A stretch of 22,057 nucleotides of DNA from contig JBAZWE010000026.1 in the NCBI GenBank assembly GCA_041660545.1, positions 1-22,057 on the forward strand, given 5' to 3'. The translations under genes and the position numbers were made by a program. This stretch comes from JBAZWE01 sp041660545 (GTDB lineage: Bacteria; Actinomycetota; Thermoleophilia; BMS3ABIN01). This document shows, one piece after another, positions 13,008 through 20,924 of this stretch; within the stretch, counting starts at the first letter, position 1; each line of letters opens with the position of its first letter. The notes below the pieces were generated by a model. It worked only from the letters and a program-made list of their open reading frames with translations, was not told the origin of the DNA and made no database searches.

Positions 13008-14463
13008 AAACATGGTTACAAAACAGGCGGATGATCCATTAGATCATAGTTTTTATATTGATATTATTCTCGCTAATTTGGCTGATAAAGTAGCTAGATA
13101 TGGATTGTATGTAGAACGTATAAAAAAACAAGCGCTTGAAGAAAGGATAAACCCACCAATTCTTGGTACATATGATTTACACTACAAAACACTTTGTGAA
13201 CGAGTAGGTCATCTTTATGAGCAAAGATTTCTAAATGAAGAGTTATTAGAAGATAATTCTGTCGTTTTCGATTTACTTGGTTCATCAGCCGAAATTTGGT
13301 ATAAATTCATGCGTTATAATAAAGGATTGACATATGCTCCTACACCTTGGGCAAGACCTGAACTTTTTGCTATTGCAGAAGAGTTTCAAAAAAGAAATGT
13401 AAACAATCCTGATCTCCAAAATCTGACTATTGTATTGACGAATGAATATAGATATTCATGGCTGATAGATCCCCCAGTTGATACTGATGTTGGCATTGTT
13501 GATGATATTAGGATTGTTAAGCTGCCAAAAATTGAAAAAGACGACCCTCTTTTATGGGTACTTCTTTCCCACGAAATTGGGCATGACATTGATCACCACC
13601 TGAAGATCTCGGCCGTGGCTGAGCGAAAACAGGCTATAGTAGAAATGAAGTCGAAAATGGATAAGCCTCATATCTTGAATGATTGGATTGGGGAAATTTT
13701 TTCTGACTTGTACGGGCTTAGTGTTTTGGGGCCGTCGTATTATGCCGCTTTTTTAAGCCACATTTTGGCGCTAATACCCATGGATAGTCCTTTAAGATTG
13801 CGTTGGAATAAATATCGTTCCTGTCAGCCTCCCATGGCTATTCGTACGCGGTGTATGGAGTTAGCCCTTGAATCAGCTGATGCATCAGGCTGGAAGATTG
13901 ATAAATTAAAATATTTCGTTAAGACTCATGAAATCATTGGACGAGAAAGCAGAAATTATGAAGATGAAGTTGAATTTCGTAAGGTGATGGGTTTTTTAAC
14001 AAATACAAATAAATATAAGGAGGAGTCTATTGATGGGATCTGTAGAAGTTTGTTTAATGCGATTCGTTCCTCCGCGGAGGAATGCGAAATATCATTATCT
14101 TTCGAGGGCAACGAGGATAATATAATGCACAATGTCAACAGGCTCCTGATATCGCAGCCAGCATGCACTCTTGCGCAAGATGACGAGTCTGAGAATTTAA
14201 GCGAAAAACCATGTGATGTTGCGACCATCGTTGATGCCGCTTGGTTTTGCAAGGCCGGTTATCACCCAAAAGAATATACAGATTTTTTTAGAAAATGTGA
14301 TGATTTAAGTAAAGACTGGGACAAGCCATTTGAAAAAATAGCGGAGCATTTGCATAACTTTGATAGGCTGGTATTAGCTTCGTTAGGCATAGCAAGTGTT
14401 CATACCTTCTATGCAGAAGGTATGAAGAAGCTCGAAGCTGAAAAGGGGTTAAAAAGAAATTGA
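12991..14463 (+). CDS. HExxH zinc metallopeptidase, cargo protein
   Basis: A 490-residue protein with a zincin core: HEIGH at 194-198, continuing as DIDHHLK, and a second helix WIGEIFSDLYGLSVLGPSY in which Glu235 and Asp239 are the likely third ligand and support residue (gluzincin-type spacing of 37). There is no signal peptide or membrane span, so it is cytoplasmic. The N-terminal 180 residues and C-terminal 230 residues are not recognised. It overlaps the upstream gene by 17 bases and its stop shares one base with the dCTP deaminase start (TGATG). The low GC and tight coupling point to a transferred three-gene cassette. Peptidase fold is fairly sure; target unknown. Confidence 0.82.
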   Translation: MNNSSKNMVTKQADDPLDHSFYIDIILANLADKVARYGLYVERIKKQALEERINPPILGTYDLHYKTLCERVGHLYEQRFLNEELLEDNSVVFDLLGSSAEIWYKFMRYNKGLTYAPTPWARPELFAIAEEFQKRNVNNPDLQNLTIVLTNEYRYSWLIDPPVDTDVGIVDDIRIVKLPKIEKDDPLLWVLLSHEIGHDIDHHLKISAVAERKQAIVEMKSKMDKPHILNDWIGEIFSDLYGLSVLGPSYYAAFLSHILALIPMDSPLRLRWNKYRSCQPPMAIRTRCMELALESADASGWKIDKLKYFVKTHEIIGRESRNYEDEVEFRKVMGFLTNTNKYKEESIDGICRSLFNAIRSSAEECEISLSFEGNEDNIMHNVNRLLISQPACTLAQDDESENLSEKPCDVATIVDAAWFCKAGYHPKEYTDFFRKCDDLSKDWDKPFEKIAEHLHNFDRLVLASLGIASVHTFYAEGMKKLEAEKGLKRN

Positions 14464-15125
14464 TGTCTTCGTCGGAATTGCGAGAAAGGATGCGTCTTAG
14501 TGAAGATCATCGCGATCGAATTTTGATAACTCCTCTAATCAATGAGGATGAACAAATTTCAAAGTATGGAACAATCGACTTGCGTTTAGGAAGAGAATTC
14601 GAGACTACAATCTTATCTAGTCATCGTTATACTTCTCCGGTCAAAATTGATCATGATAGGCGTCCGGCACGCACATATCTAACGAAAATGATTGATCCGT
14701 ATGTTCTCCACACACAGGAATTTGTAAAAGCAAAAACACTTGAATATGTGAAGCTACCTAATGATGTTGGCGCTCGTTTGTCTGGAAGAAGCAGCTATGC
14801 TCGTGAGGGTCTAATGGTTCATATCACGGCCGATCTGATTCATCCCGGAAGTTCAAATTTTATTGTACTCGAAATGAGAAATGATGGTTCTGTACCCCTG
14901 GAACTATATGCGGGTCTTCGAATTGCACAATTGACTTTCTTTCAACTAGGGAGAGGAAGGACTGAGAATGACGATGACCGTAATAGCGGGAAGGAAGAAG
15001 GAGGTTACTCAAGCGAAGAATCATCCAAATTTACTTCCATTGATACACCTTATACGGGCAGAATTGGAGACGATGTTGAGGCAAAAATTCTTAGGAGGGC
15101 TAGGAATAAAAGTGATTTATCATAG
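14463..15125 (+). CDS. dCTP deaminase (dUTPase-fold)
   Basis: A 220-residue enzyme of the trimeric dCTP deaminase/dUTPase fold, converting dCTP to dUTP (and possibly on to dUMP in bifunctional forms). Diagnostic blocks are TIDLRLG at the N-terminus, LSGRSSYAREGLMVH at 106-120, ITADLIHPGSSN and IVLEMRNDG with Glu137 at the place of the E. coli catalytic Glu138. The RSSxAR motif is kept. A 40-residue polar tail (NDDDRNSGKEEGG onward) is longer than in housekeeping Dcd. The ATG overlaps the peptidase stop by one base. Its place in a cargo operon, not a nucleotide-metabolism locus, suggests a role in nucleotide depletion or phage conflict (inference). Confidence 0.9.
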   Translation: MSSSELRERMRLSEDHRDRILITPLINEDEQISKYGTIDLRLGREFETTILSSHRYTSPVKIDHDRRPARTYLTKMIDPYVLHTQEFVKAKTLEYVKLPNDVGARLSGRSSYAREGLMVHITADLIHPGSSNFIVLEMRNDGSVPLELYAGLRIAQLTFFQLGRGRTENDDDRNSGKEEGGYSSEESSKFTSIDTPYTGRIGDDVEAKILRRARNKSDLS

Positions 15126-15152
15126 AAGGAATAGATTTTTTTAATTTAGCAG

Positions 15153-15181
15153 TTGACATAGTGATAGATTAATGGTACTAT
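15153..15181 (+). promoter_or_regulatory. Strong sigma-70-type promoter
   Basis: TTGACA (15153-15158), a 17-base spacer and TACTAT (15176-15181). It lies downstream of the dCTP deaminase and drives the leader and gene that follow. Confidence 0.7.
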
Positions 15182-15187
15182 GCGGAG

Positions 15188-15315
15188 GCACTTTTGCTCT
15201 TTAAAAAGATAAGCTTAGGAGTAGCAATGGCTTCATAAATATTACGGAGCTATTGCTGCTCCGATGGGGAGCCGCTGGATGTCCGCCAATCGGACTCTCT
15301 GAAAGGGGCTCACCC
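15188..15315 (+). promoter_or_regulatory. Folded mRNA leader with a three-codon minigene
   Basis: About 128 bases separate the predicted transcription start from the ATG. AGGAG (15217-15221) stands 5 bases before ATG GCT TCA TAA (15227-15238), a possible M-A-S minigene. Then alternative hairpins: CGGAGC/GCTCCG (15245-15250 with 15258-15263), or GCTCC/GGAGC (15258-15262 with 15268-15272), or GAGCC/GGCTC (15269-15273 with 15307-15311). The last pairing touches the ribosome site and encloses the exact hairpin GTCCG-CCAAT-CGGAC (15281-15295). Such mutually exclusive arms next to a start codon fit a leader that controls translation. Confidence 0.45.
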
Positions 15316-16008
15316 ATGAAGGGAATCACCCAACTTCAGGTTCACAACTTGGAAGGCAGAATTGGCACTGAACTTTTAAAATCAGACCTAACATCGATAG
15401 AAGTTCAGCGATTTCTCGAGCGGAAGAAAGATCTTGTTAGCACATTGACCGAAGACATTAGGGGTCTGGTAATCAATCGGGTCAGAGGTCTATATGTTGA
15501 TCCTGATAAAGATTCATTCACTCTATATGAACGTAGTATCAATCATGATCGTTCAGTGGATGAACTTGTCGAAGAAGCAAAAAAGGCAGGTTGGTGGGTT
15601 CGCGATAACTATATCTGCAATGCAGGGCAGGTAGACTTCAATAGAAAGCCAGAGCGGAGGAGCATCCACACGATCGATCTAACCATTTCAAGACTTCTTC
15701 CAAAGCCAGGTAAAGGTCCGTTAGTGTGGAAAACTGATATCAACAAATTGGCTGACGAACGTCTCTTGACCTTCAATCTAGCAGAGCTCTTAGAGTTCAT
15801 TCCGTATAGGGAGGAGCTTCTAGCGTATGGCGTATCCCAAATTAATGCGCTGGGTTCACGTTTTTGCGGGCTAATCGGGATCGAGGACCGAAGCGTAGCT
15901 TGCCTGAAGATTAAGGAAAAGGAATTGGAGCTGCAACCTCTTAAGAATCCTGGTTGGCCTGGAAGGCGACGTTGGATGACATGTGACTGGTTTGGTCTTT
16001 GTAATTAG
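15316..16008 (+). CDS. Hypothetical protein, 230 residues
   Basis: A soluble protein of 230 residues with no recognised family. Visible features are a charged helical N-terminal third (FLERKKDLVSTLTEDIRGLV), a Trp-rich patch KKAGWWVRDNYICN, a basic stretch RKPERRS, and a C-terminus LKNPGWPGRRRWMTCDWFGLCN with two Cys. I chose ATG 15316, which has AAAGGGG 7 bases upstream; a TTG at 15253 in frame falls inside the leader hairpins. It is a single-gene unit with its own strong promoter, folded leader and terminator. Its place between two cargo operons suggests cargo as well, but the function is unknown. Confidence 0.75.
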   Translation: MKGITQLQVHNLEGRIGTELLKSDLTSIEVQRFLERKKDLVSTLTEDIRGLVINRVRGLYVDPDKDSFTLYERSINHDRSVDELVEEAKKAGWWVRDNYICNAGQVDFNRKPERRSIHTIDLTISRLLPKPGKGPLVWKTDINKLADERLLTFNLAELLEFIPYREELLAYGVSQINALGSRFCGLIGIEDRSVACLKIKEKELELQPLKNPGWPGRRRWMTCDWFGLCN

Positions 16009-16035
16009 CGATAATTCCAATTCCCGCAGCATTAC

Positions 16036-16071
16036 AAAAGGAGCGATTTTTTATGAAAGTCGCTCCTTTTT
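16036..16071. terminator. Bidirectional intrinsic terminator
   Basis: An exact 11-bp stem, AAAAGGAGCGA (16036-16046) with TCGCTCCTTTT (16060-16070), has A-runs and T-runs at both outer edges. It can end the + gene before it and the minus-strand helicase operon after it. Confidence 0.85.
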
Positions 16072-16115
16072 CACAGAATTAGAAGTCAGTAAAAGCTAAA
16101 ACTAATGTGAAGAAA

Positions 16116-16316
16116 CTATTTGCCACAGCATGGACATCTTCTTCCCCCCGTCGGACCCAGATCAATGGCTCTTTTTTCAAGCTTTCCTTTTAATCGATTC
16201 TTCTCACGCTGATTGATTTCTTCATAGAAAGTGATAATTACATTGAGCGCTTCGTCTTGTTCATCGGGGCTTAAATTCATAAAACCACAAATAACCTTGT
16301 CAGATGCATTGCTCAA
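16116..16316 (-). CDS. 66-residue protein with CPCC tail, helicase operon gene 4
   Basis: A small protein with an acidic helical N-terminal half (LSPDEQDEALNVIITFYEEI), a basic middle (REKNRLKGKLEKRA) and a C-terminal metal-binding-like GRRCPCCGK. The start is TTG at 16316: AAGGAG lies 6 bases upstream, inside the end of the preceding gene, and the preceding TAA ends directly before it. It is the last gene of a four-gene minus-strand operon. No family is recognised. The Cys cluster is shared in style with the two genes before it. Confidence 0.65.
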   Translation of the reverse strand: MSNASDKVICGFMNLSPDEQDEALNVIITFYEEINQREKNRLKGKLEKRAIDLGPTGGRRCPCCGK

Positions 16317-16913
16317 TTAGATCTCCTTTTTAAAATTGCCACAAATATGGCAATTTGTGCTTTTCATTGAGGTTGGCACTTCATTGCATTCAGGGCACGG
16401 TCTTTGAAAACGTCGTAATGCAGATCTCATCCCCATCCTTTTTTCACGATCCGAAACATCATGCTGATAATCTAATACGGTCCTCATTTCTGCTTCATTT
16501 TTTAGAACTCTAAATTCTGTATCGAAGTCATGTGCTGTTAGTAGAGTCGTTTTTCCAAGACTATCAAAACGATCAGCGAGCCTATAATTCGCGGATTTAG
16601 ATTCAAGATAATAAGCCAATTTTTGGTTCCAACAGGAGGACAGAGACCAGATAGAAAGTAATAGCTGAATAAAAGCAAGCGACCCGGCAGTATAAACAAT
16701 ATATTTCAGGTTTTCGCTGCTAATATTATAAGTTGCGATAACTGCGCCAACGGATGCCGGAACAGCTATTCCAAAAAAAGTTAGCGAGGTAACTTTCCAA
16801 CGAATTTTCTTGGCGCGCTTTTCAAATATATAAGCCGTTCCGAATGACCTTAAGGCCTCTTCGGCACATTCTCCTCTTCTTTCGTTTGGAATTTTGTCTT
16901 TTTCATTTGACAT
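16317..16913 (-). CDS. Two-TM protein with CxxCx(11)CxxC tail (mobilome type), helicase operon gene 3
   Basis: A 198-residue membrane protein. A helical cytoplasmic start (ECAEEALRSFGTAYIFEKRA) leads to two spans at about 41-62 and 69-93, then a soluble helical part and a C-terminal zinc ribbon: Cys173, Cys176, Cys188 and Cys191, exactly CxxC-x11-CxxC. I recall a family annotated 'mobilome CxxCx(11)CxxC protein'; the two-TM plus long helix layout also resembles SLATT-type proteins thought to be pore-forming effectors in conflict systems. Both links are from memory. It lies 3 bases after gene 2 and directly before gene 4, so it is co-translated. There is no clear ribosome site of its own. Confidence 0.8.
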   Translation of the reverse strand: MSNEKDKIPNERRGECAEEALRSFGTAYIFEKRAKKIRWKVTSLTFFGIAVPASVGAVIATYNISSENLKYIVYTAGSLAFIQLLLSIWSLSSCWNQKLAYYLESKSANYRLADRFDSLGKTTLLTAHDFDTEFRVLKNEAEMRTVLDYQHDVSDREKRMGMRSALRRFQRPCPECNEVPTSMKSTNCHICGNFKKEI

Positions 16914-16916
16914 AAA

Positions 16917-17141
16917 TTAATCTTCTAACTCCCCAACCAAATTCCCCAACTTGGATATATCGTTATTAAGAAAACTAATTGCACACGATGAGCAATAATG
17001 ATCCCAAGACCTTCCATTTGGAACTTTCAACCTTTTGTCGCCGCACTGTATTCTGTGAGCTGAATTATTCTGACAATTATGAGCCTTCTTGGCTTTGTCC
17101 ACGCAAATCTTTCCAGATATCATTGATTTTGGTCTAGGCAT
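16917..17141 (-). CDS. 74-residue Cys/His protein, helicase operon gene 2
   Basis: A small basic protein with Cys and His residues spaced like a zinc-binding finger: ICVDKAKKAHNC, HRIQCGDKRLKV, then DHYCSSCAISF. Such a fold could bind nucleic acid, but I do not recognise a named family. The ATG at 17141 overlaps the helicase stop by 8 bases and has GAGGAG 7 bases upstream, inside the helicase gene. It is therefore co-translated with the helicase and may be its accessory subunit. Confidence 0.7.
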   Translation of the reverse strand: MPRPKSMISGKICVDKAKKAHNCQNNSAHRIQCGDKRLKVPNGRSWDHYCSSCAISFLNNDISKLGNLVGELED

Positions 17142-18920
17142 TGAAAAACTCCTCGATTATTTGTTGTCGGATTGAAGGTAGTTCCGCTTCGGCTGCATCT
17201 AATTCATCTTGTGAATAATCATTACGTGGTTTGTCTTCAATGCGTTCGTTGATAAGTGCGTTTATTCTCACAATGATAACCTGAAAGTTTGTAAGGTTTA
17301 GCCGCCTCCTATCCAAGTCATGCCCTTCGAAGTTGACAGTGTTCTCTCGCAACAGCGTTCCTGTCAAATTCTGAACGCTATTATTAAGCTGCTGTCTGCT
17401 TGCTTGTCTTTGTCTGACTCTCGTTGTTGGCACGGGAAGATGCTCGAACGCCTCGGTAATCTGTTCTGCAGAATAACCTCTCTCCTGCAATAAGCGAAGC
17501 GCTTCAGACGCCTCTTCGTCATGTAGAAGAGGTATTTCCTGTACCACCACATTGGTCTGATCCCGCACCTGCAGTCGTGGTCTCGGAACCCTCGGGCTGA
17601 CTTCTATTTCCTCACGATTGGTAAAGTCGAGGGCTTCTATAGGCAGTAATTGATCAAAGAATTCTTGATCGGCTTCGCTGAAATCCCGGAAGTCATTCCA
17701 TCTACTTGCCACATTAGAACCTGCATGGAATACGACCGTACCTTGATTATTAGGACTCTCAGGATTGTCGTGATCGACTACCCTCATAATGCGTCCCACA
17801 AATTGAACAAATGGAGAAAGCTCAGCAAAGATACTGCAAACAGCGGCAACGCTCAGATAGGGATGATCAAAGCCTTCGCCCAACTTTCTAACCTGAACAA
17901 TTACATCCAATTCATGGTTTTCAAGTTGATTGAGAATTCTGTCGTTTGCCGCCGAGTCTTGTCTGCTATGAACGAAAGCAGCACGCCACCCTCTTGCTTG
18001 AAATGCCGCAACTATTTGATGACAATGCTGAAAATTTAATGCTGATGCAATTATCTTATGTCTCTGGTCGCCAGTTTCTTGACGAATACGATCCAGTTCT
18101 CTAATCGAAGCATCAACGATTGTTGATAAGGTTTCTTCCGAGGATACGATACTTCTGCGGAACTGAGCATCTTCCTCGCCCAACCTGCATACCTCATCAA
18201 GAGTTACTTCGACTTCCTGGCCGTCTTCATTCCGAACATAACGCAAGCTGGCAGGATTCAGAACGAGGCCACGCAACCTTTTTACATAACCCTGCGATAT
18301 TGCATCTCTAACCGAGAACGAATATATGACTCGTCCTGGCATTATCTGCCCGTCTGCACGACGTGGAGTTGCCGAGAAATTTACAATTCTTGCGTTGGGG
18401 AAAGCCTGCCTCAGTGTCGCCCAACTTTGGGCAACAGCATGATGACCCTCGTCAAACAAAATCAGATCGAAGAAATCATTAGGAAGATTTGTGAGCCATC
18501 GATTATCTGCACCCTGTAGCTGATCAATATTTGTTATCACANNNNNNNNNNNNNNNNNNNNNNNNNGTTTGTCGTTGTACCGCGTATTTCACATGGCTCC
18601 GGAAAAGGGGACTGGTCGAGTATAGAGCATTTTGTATAGAAGCAATTATCTAGCGAAGTGGGATCAAAATTTTGAAGTAATTGCTCAGCAATCTTTACAT
18701 ATGGTGCTACTACGAGAACTCGATTAGCCTCCATGGAAAAAGGGGTTATTGCAATGAGGCCAGACTTTCCACAGCCGACAGGCAAAACAACACTTACTTC
18801 ACGATCCGCGTCGGGTGCTTGAAAATGCTCTCTTATATGCCCAAAACCCTCGACCTGGGGCGTTCTGAGTCTGGCGTTACCCTCAATATTTGGAGTTATT
18901 TGATTAAAAATGTCAGGCAT
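17134..18920 (-). CDS. SF2 DEAD/DEAH-type helicase, interrupted by an assembly gap
   Basis: A superfamily 2 helicase/translocase of the type III-restriction/UvrB-like kind, about 595 residues. The N-terminal part has an RTPQVEGF Q-like motif and Walker A LPVGCGKSG near 46-54. After the gap follow motif II FDEGHHA, motif III NFSATPRRADG, RKLGEGFDHP (motif V region) and QFVGRIMR (motif VI). The C-terminal 200 residues are unassigned. The 25 Ns at 18542-18566 shift the frame by one, so the true gap length is not 25; both halves match one helicase and the apparent start after the gap (GTG) is an internal Val in VITNIDQL. ATG 18920 has GAGGT 8 bases upstream. No nuclease domain is visible. Confidence 0.88.
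18542..18566. other. Assembly gap (25 Ns) inside the helicase gene
   Basis: Twenty-five undetermined bases. Keeping the helicase frame open needs a gap length of 2 modulo 3, while 25 is 1 modulo 3, so the N count is an estimate. Confidence 0.98.
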
Positions 18921-18949
18921 TTAATTGACCTCGAATTTGGTTGATGACA

Positions 18950-18976
18950 ATTATAACACTGCCACCGGACGGACAA
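18950..18976 (-). promoter_or_regulatory. Extended -10 promoter of the helicase operon
   Basis: On the minus strand a perfect TATAAT (18950-18955) is preceded by TGT, giving an extended -10. A weak TTGTCC (18971-18976) lies 15 bases upstream. Transcription would start about 20 bases before the helicase ATG. Confidence 0.5.
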
Positions 18977-18985
18977 TTAAATCAA

Positions 18986-19014
18986 TTGAGAGCAGCGAGG
19001 AGTCGCAATATAAT
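18986..19014 (+). promoter_or_regulatory. Sigma-70-type promoter of the GIY-YIG gene
   Basis: TTGAGA (18986-18991), a 17-base spacer and a perfect TATAAT (19009-19014). It is divergent from, and within 40 bases of, the helicase promoter, so the two may be co-regulated. Confidence 0.7.
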
Positions 19015-19064
19015 CAAAACTGTGGTTTATTCATAAAGTCAAATTTATTGGGAGGAGTAGAAAC

Positions 19065-19538
19065 TTGGATCTTAAAATTAAATGGCATAATTCTATTGAG
19101 CTTCGGGATGGATCCAAAGAATGGGTAACGTACATTTGTGACTCTGAAGACCTGAAATGTATTCCTGAGAAACCCGGTGTATATTTCTTTGGCTTGCTCT
19201 ATGGTAAGAGATATACGCCACTCTATATCGGAAAAGCCACTGTCAGTCTGCGACAAAGAATTAAGTCTCATATTAATGCTGACCCAAAACTAATGAACAA
19301 GATTAAAGCTTTCCCTCGAAAAGGCAGGCGCATACTAGTAGTTGGGGAATTCCAAGGGAGACAAGGTCAACAGGCGAAAAAGATGGTAGGAAAGGTTGAA
19401 ATAGGACTTATAAGATACGCGATCAACCAAGATTATCTGTTGTTTAACAAGCATGGTACTAGCAAGGTCCCAGTCAACAAGATTATTTCAAAAGGAAGTA
19501 GCCCCTTTCCTGAGGAACTATCAATCGAAGCGAAATAG
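19065..19538 (+). CDS. Stand-alone GIY-YIG nuclease domain protein
   Basis: A 157-residue GIY-YIG endonuclease-fold protein. GVY at 38-40 and YIG at 54-56 form the central strands, followed by SLRQRIKSHI with the catalytic Arg (63 or 65) and VEIGLIRYAI with the metal-binding Glu112. The protein ends soon after, without a separate DNA-binding domain. The start is TTG at 19065 with GGAGGAG 7 bases upstream; no ATG fits. It has its own promoter, divergent from the helicase operon, and the ATPase gene follows 12 bases later. It may be a DNA-degrading partner of the helicase, or a nuclease used in element transfer. Confidence 0.87.
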   Translation: MDLKIKWHNSIELRDGSKEWVTYICDSEDLKCIPEKPGVYFFGLLYGKRYTPLYIGKATVSLRQRIKSHINADPKLMNKIKAFPRKGRRILVVGEFQGRQGQQAKKMVGKVEIGLIRYAINQDYLLFNKHGTSKVPVNKIISKGSSPFPEELSIEAK

Positions 19539-19550
19539 AAAGAATGCAAC

Positions 19551-20924
19551 GTGTCTCCTGCTCTTAAACTCGGGATGACATTTGATAATTCCGGCGATTT
19601 TGCCGGTTTTTATTTGCCTGAAGAAGACAGGTCCACCCATGTCTATGTCCTGGGCAGTTCAGGGGTTGGCAAGTCAAAGGGCCTCGCGAATTGGATTTTG
19701 GAAGACATTAGGAATGGTCGGGGTTGCGGGGTTATCGATCCGCACGGCGATCTTGTGAATGATGTTGTAGGGAGTCTTGAGGATTTTAACCGGGTTGTCT
19801 TGGTCGAGATGACCGACCACGACAACATCATTGGCTTCAATCCACTCGAACAGCAGGAAGGAATTGACCCTTACACACAGGCTCTAGAGCTAGTAGAAGT
19901 TTTCAGGAAGATTTGGAATCTTTCTGATGATAAGACACCGAGGCTTCTTGAAATTTTAAGAAATGCGGTTCTCACTTTGATTGAAGCCGGCGGGACGATG
20001 TTAGATATCGAGCCGCTTCTCACCAATCAGGGGTTTAGGGAAGAAAAACTTAAATACGTTACCTATGAAGCGGTAGCTTCATTCTGGCAAAACCGCTTTG
20101 ATAAGTGGGAACAGAAGGACAGAGTTTCAAATGTTGAATCAACACTCAACAAGGTTTCCTCTTTTACTTCTGATCCAAGAATACGGTTGATGCTTTCTGC
20201 CAAAAAATCCACAGTTGATTTCAGAAAGCTTATGGATGAAGAGAAAACGGTTTTGATTAATCTTGCAAAAGGTGTCCTGAGAACAAACAGCTTTCTTTTG
20301 GGAGCTTTGTTTGTCGCGAAAATCCAAATGGCGGCAATGTCGAGAGTGGATTTGTCACCATCAGCAAGGAAGCCCTTTTACCTGTACGTGGATGAATTTC
20401 AGAACTATGCGACTTTGAGTTTTGCCGAGATTATGAGTGAGGCAAGAAAATACGGTCTTTCGCTAATTCTTGCTCATCAGAGTTTAGTTCAGCTCGACGA
20501 CGATCTGAGAGATATCATTCTTGGCAACGCCAAGAACTTCATTATTTTCAGATGCGATCGTCAGGATGCGGAACTGATAATCAAATACATCAAAGATTAT
20601 GACCCCTGGCATTGGAAGCTTAAAACCGAAAGCTTGATTACCTACTTCTCAAAGGATGAACAATGGGAAGAAGGCATAGGCGAACTAACGGGTATGCCGA
20701 CACAGGTCGCCGTTCTAAAAACGAAGGGCAAAGAGCCCACGATGTTCAGAACTTTTGATTTAGAAACCAGCTGGCGACTTGAGCAAAATCAAGCAACTTT
20801 AAGAGAAACAAATGAAGAGGCTGGCTATACCCTCAGCTTGAAAAGGTTGGACGAGGAGATCACTTTTCAAGCATTGCCAGCCGTCGAGACGGATGAGCCC
20901 GAGCCAGGGAGCTATCTTCTCTAA
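19551..20924 (+). CDS. HerA/TraD-type conjugative coupling ATPase without membrane anchor
   Basis: A 457-residue FtsK/HerA-superfamily ATPase related to type IV secretion coupling proteins. Walker A GSSGVGKS is at 35-42, IDPHGDLVND follows, Walker B FYLYVDEF has Asp281-Glu282, and the TraM-recognition-type block SEARKYGLSLILAHQSLVQLD is next. Canonical VirD4/TraD proteins start with two membrane spans; none is present, and the frame begins straight with the ATPase core. The start is GTG 19551 with a poor ribosome site. It is 12 bases after the GIY-YIG gene. It could link a mobilised element to a helper's secretion channel or pump DNA in another process. No VirB-type channel genes occur in the window. 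Confidence 0.85.
   Translation: MSPALKLGMTFDNSGDFAGFYLPEEDRSTHVYVLGSSGVGKSKGLANWILEDIRNGRGCGVIDPHGDLVNDVVGSLEDFNRVVLVEMTDHDNIIGFNPLEQQEGIDPYTQALELVEVFRKIWNLSDDKTPRLLEILRNAVLTLIEAGGTMLDIEPLLTNQGFREEKLKYVTYEAVASFWQNRFDKWEQKDRVSNVESTLNKVSSFTSDPRIRLMLSAKKSTVDFRKLMDEEKTVLINLAKGVLRTNSFLLGALFVAKIQMAAMSRVDLSPSARKPFYLYVDEFQNYATLSFAEIMSEARKYGLSLILAHQSLVQLDDDLRDIILGNAKNFIIFRCDRQDAELIIKYIKDYDPWHWKLKTESLITYFSKDEQWEEGIGELTGMPTQVAVLKTKGKEPTMFRTFDLETSWRLEQNQATLRETNEEAGYTLSLKRLDEEITFQALPAVETDEPEPGSYLL

Noticed and set aside
17650..18039. 129-residue + ORF inside the helicase
   Set aside because: Antisense to conserved helicase motifs V-VI; no independent support.
17134..18540. Helicase C-terminal part as a separate gene starting at 18540
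   Set aside because: The start is a GTG that is an internal Val directly after the N gap; motif II follows 30 residues later and Walker A lies on the other side of the gap.
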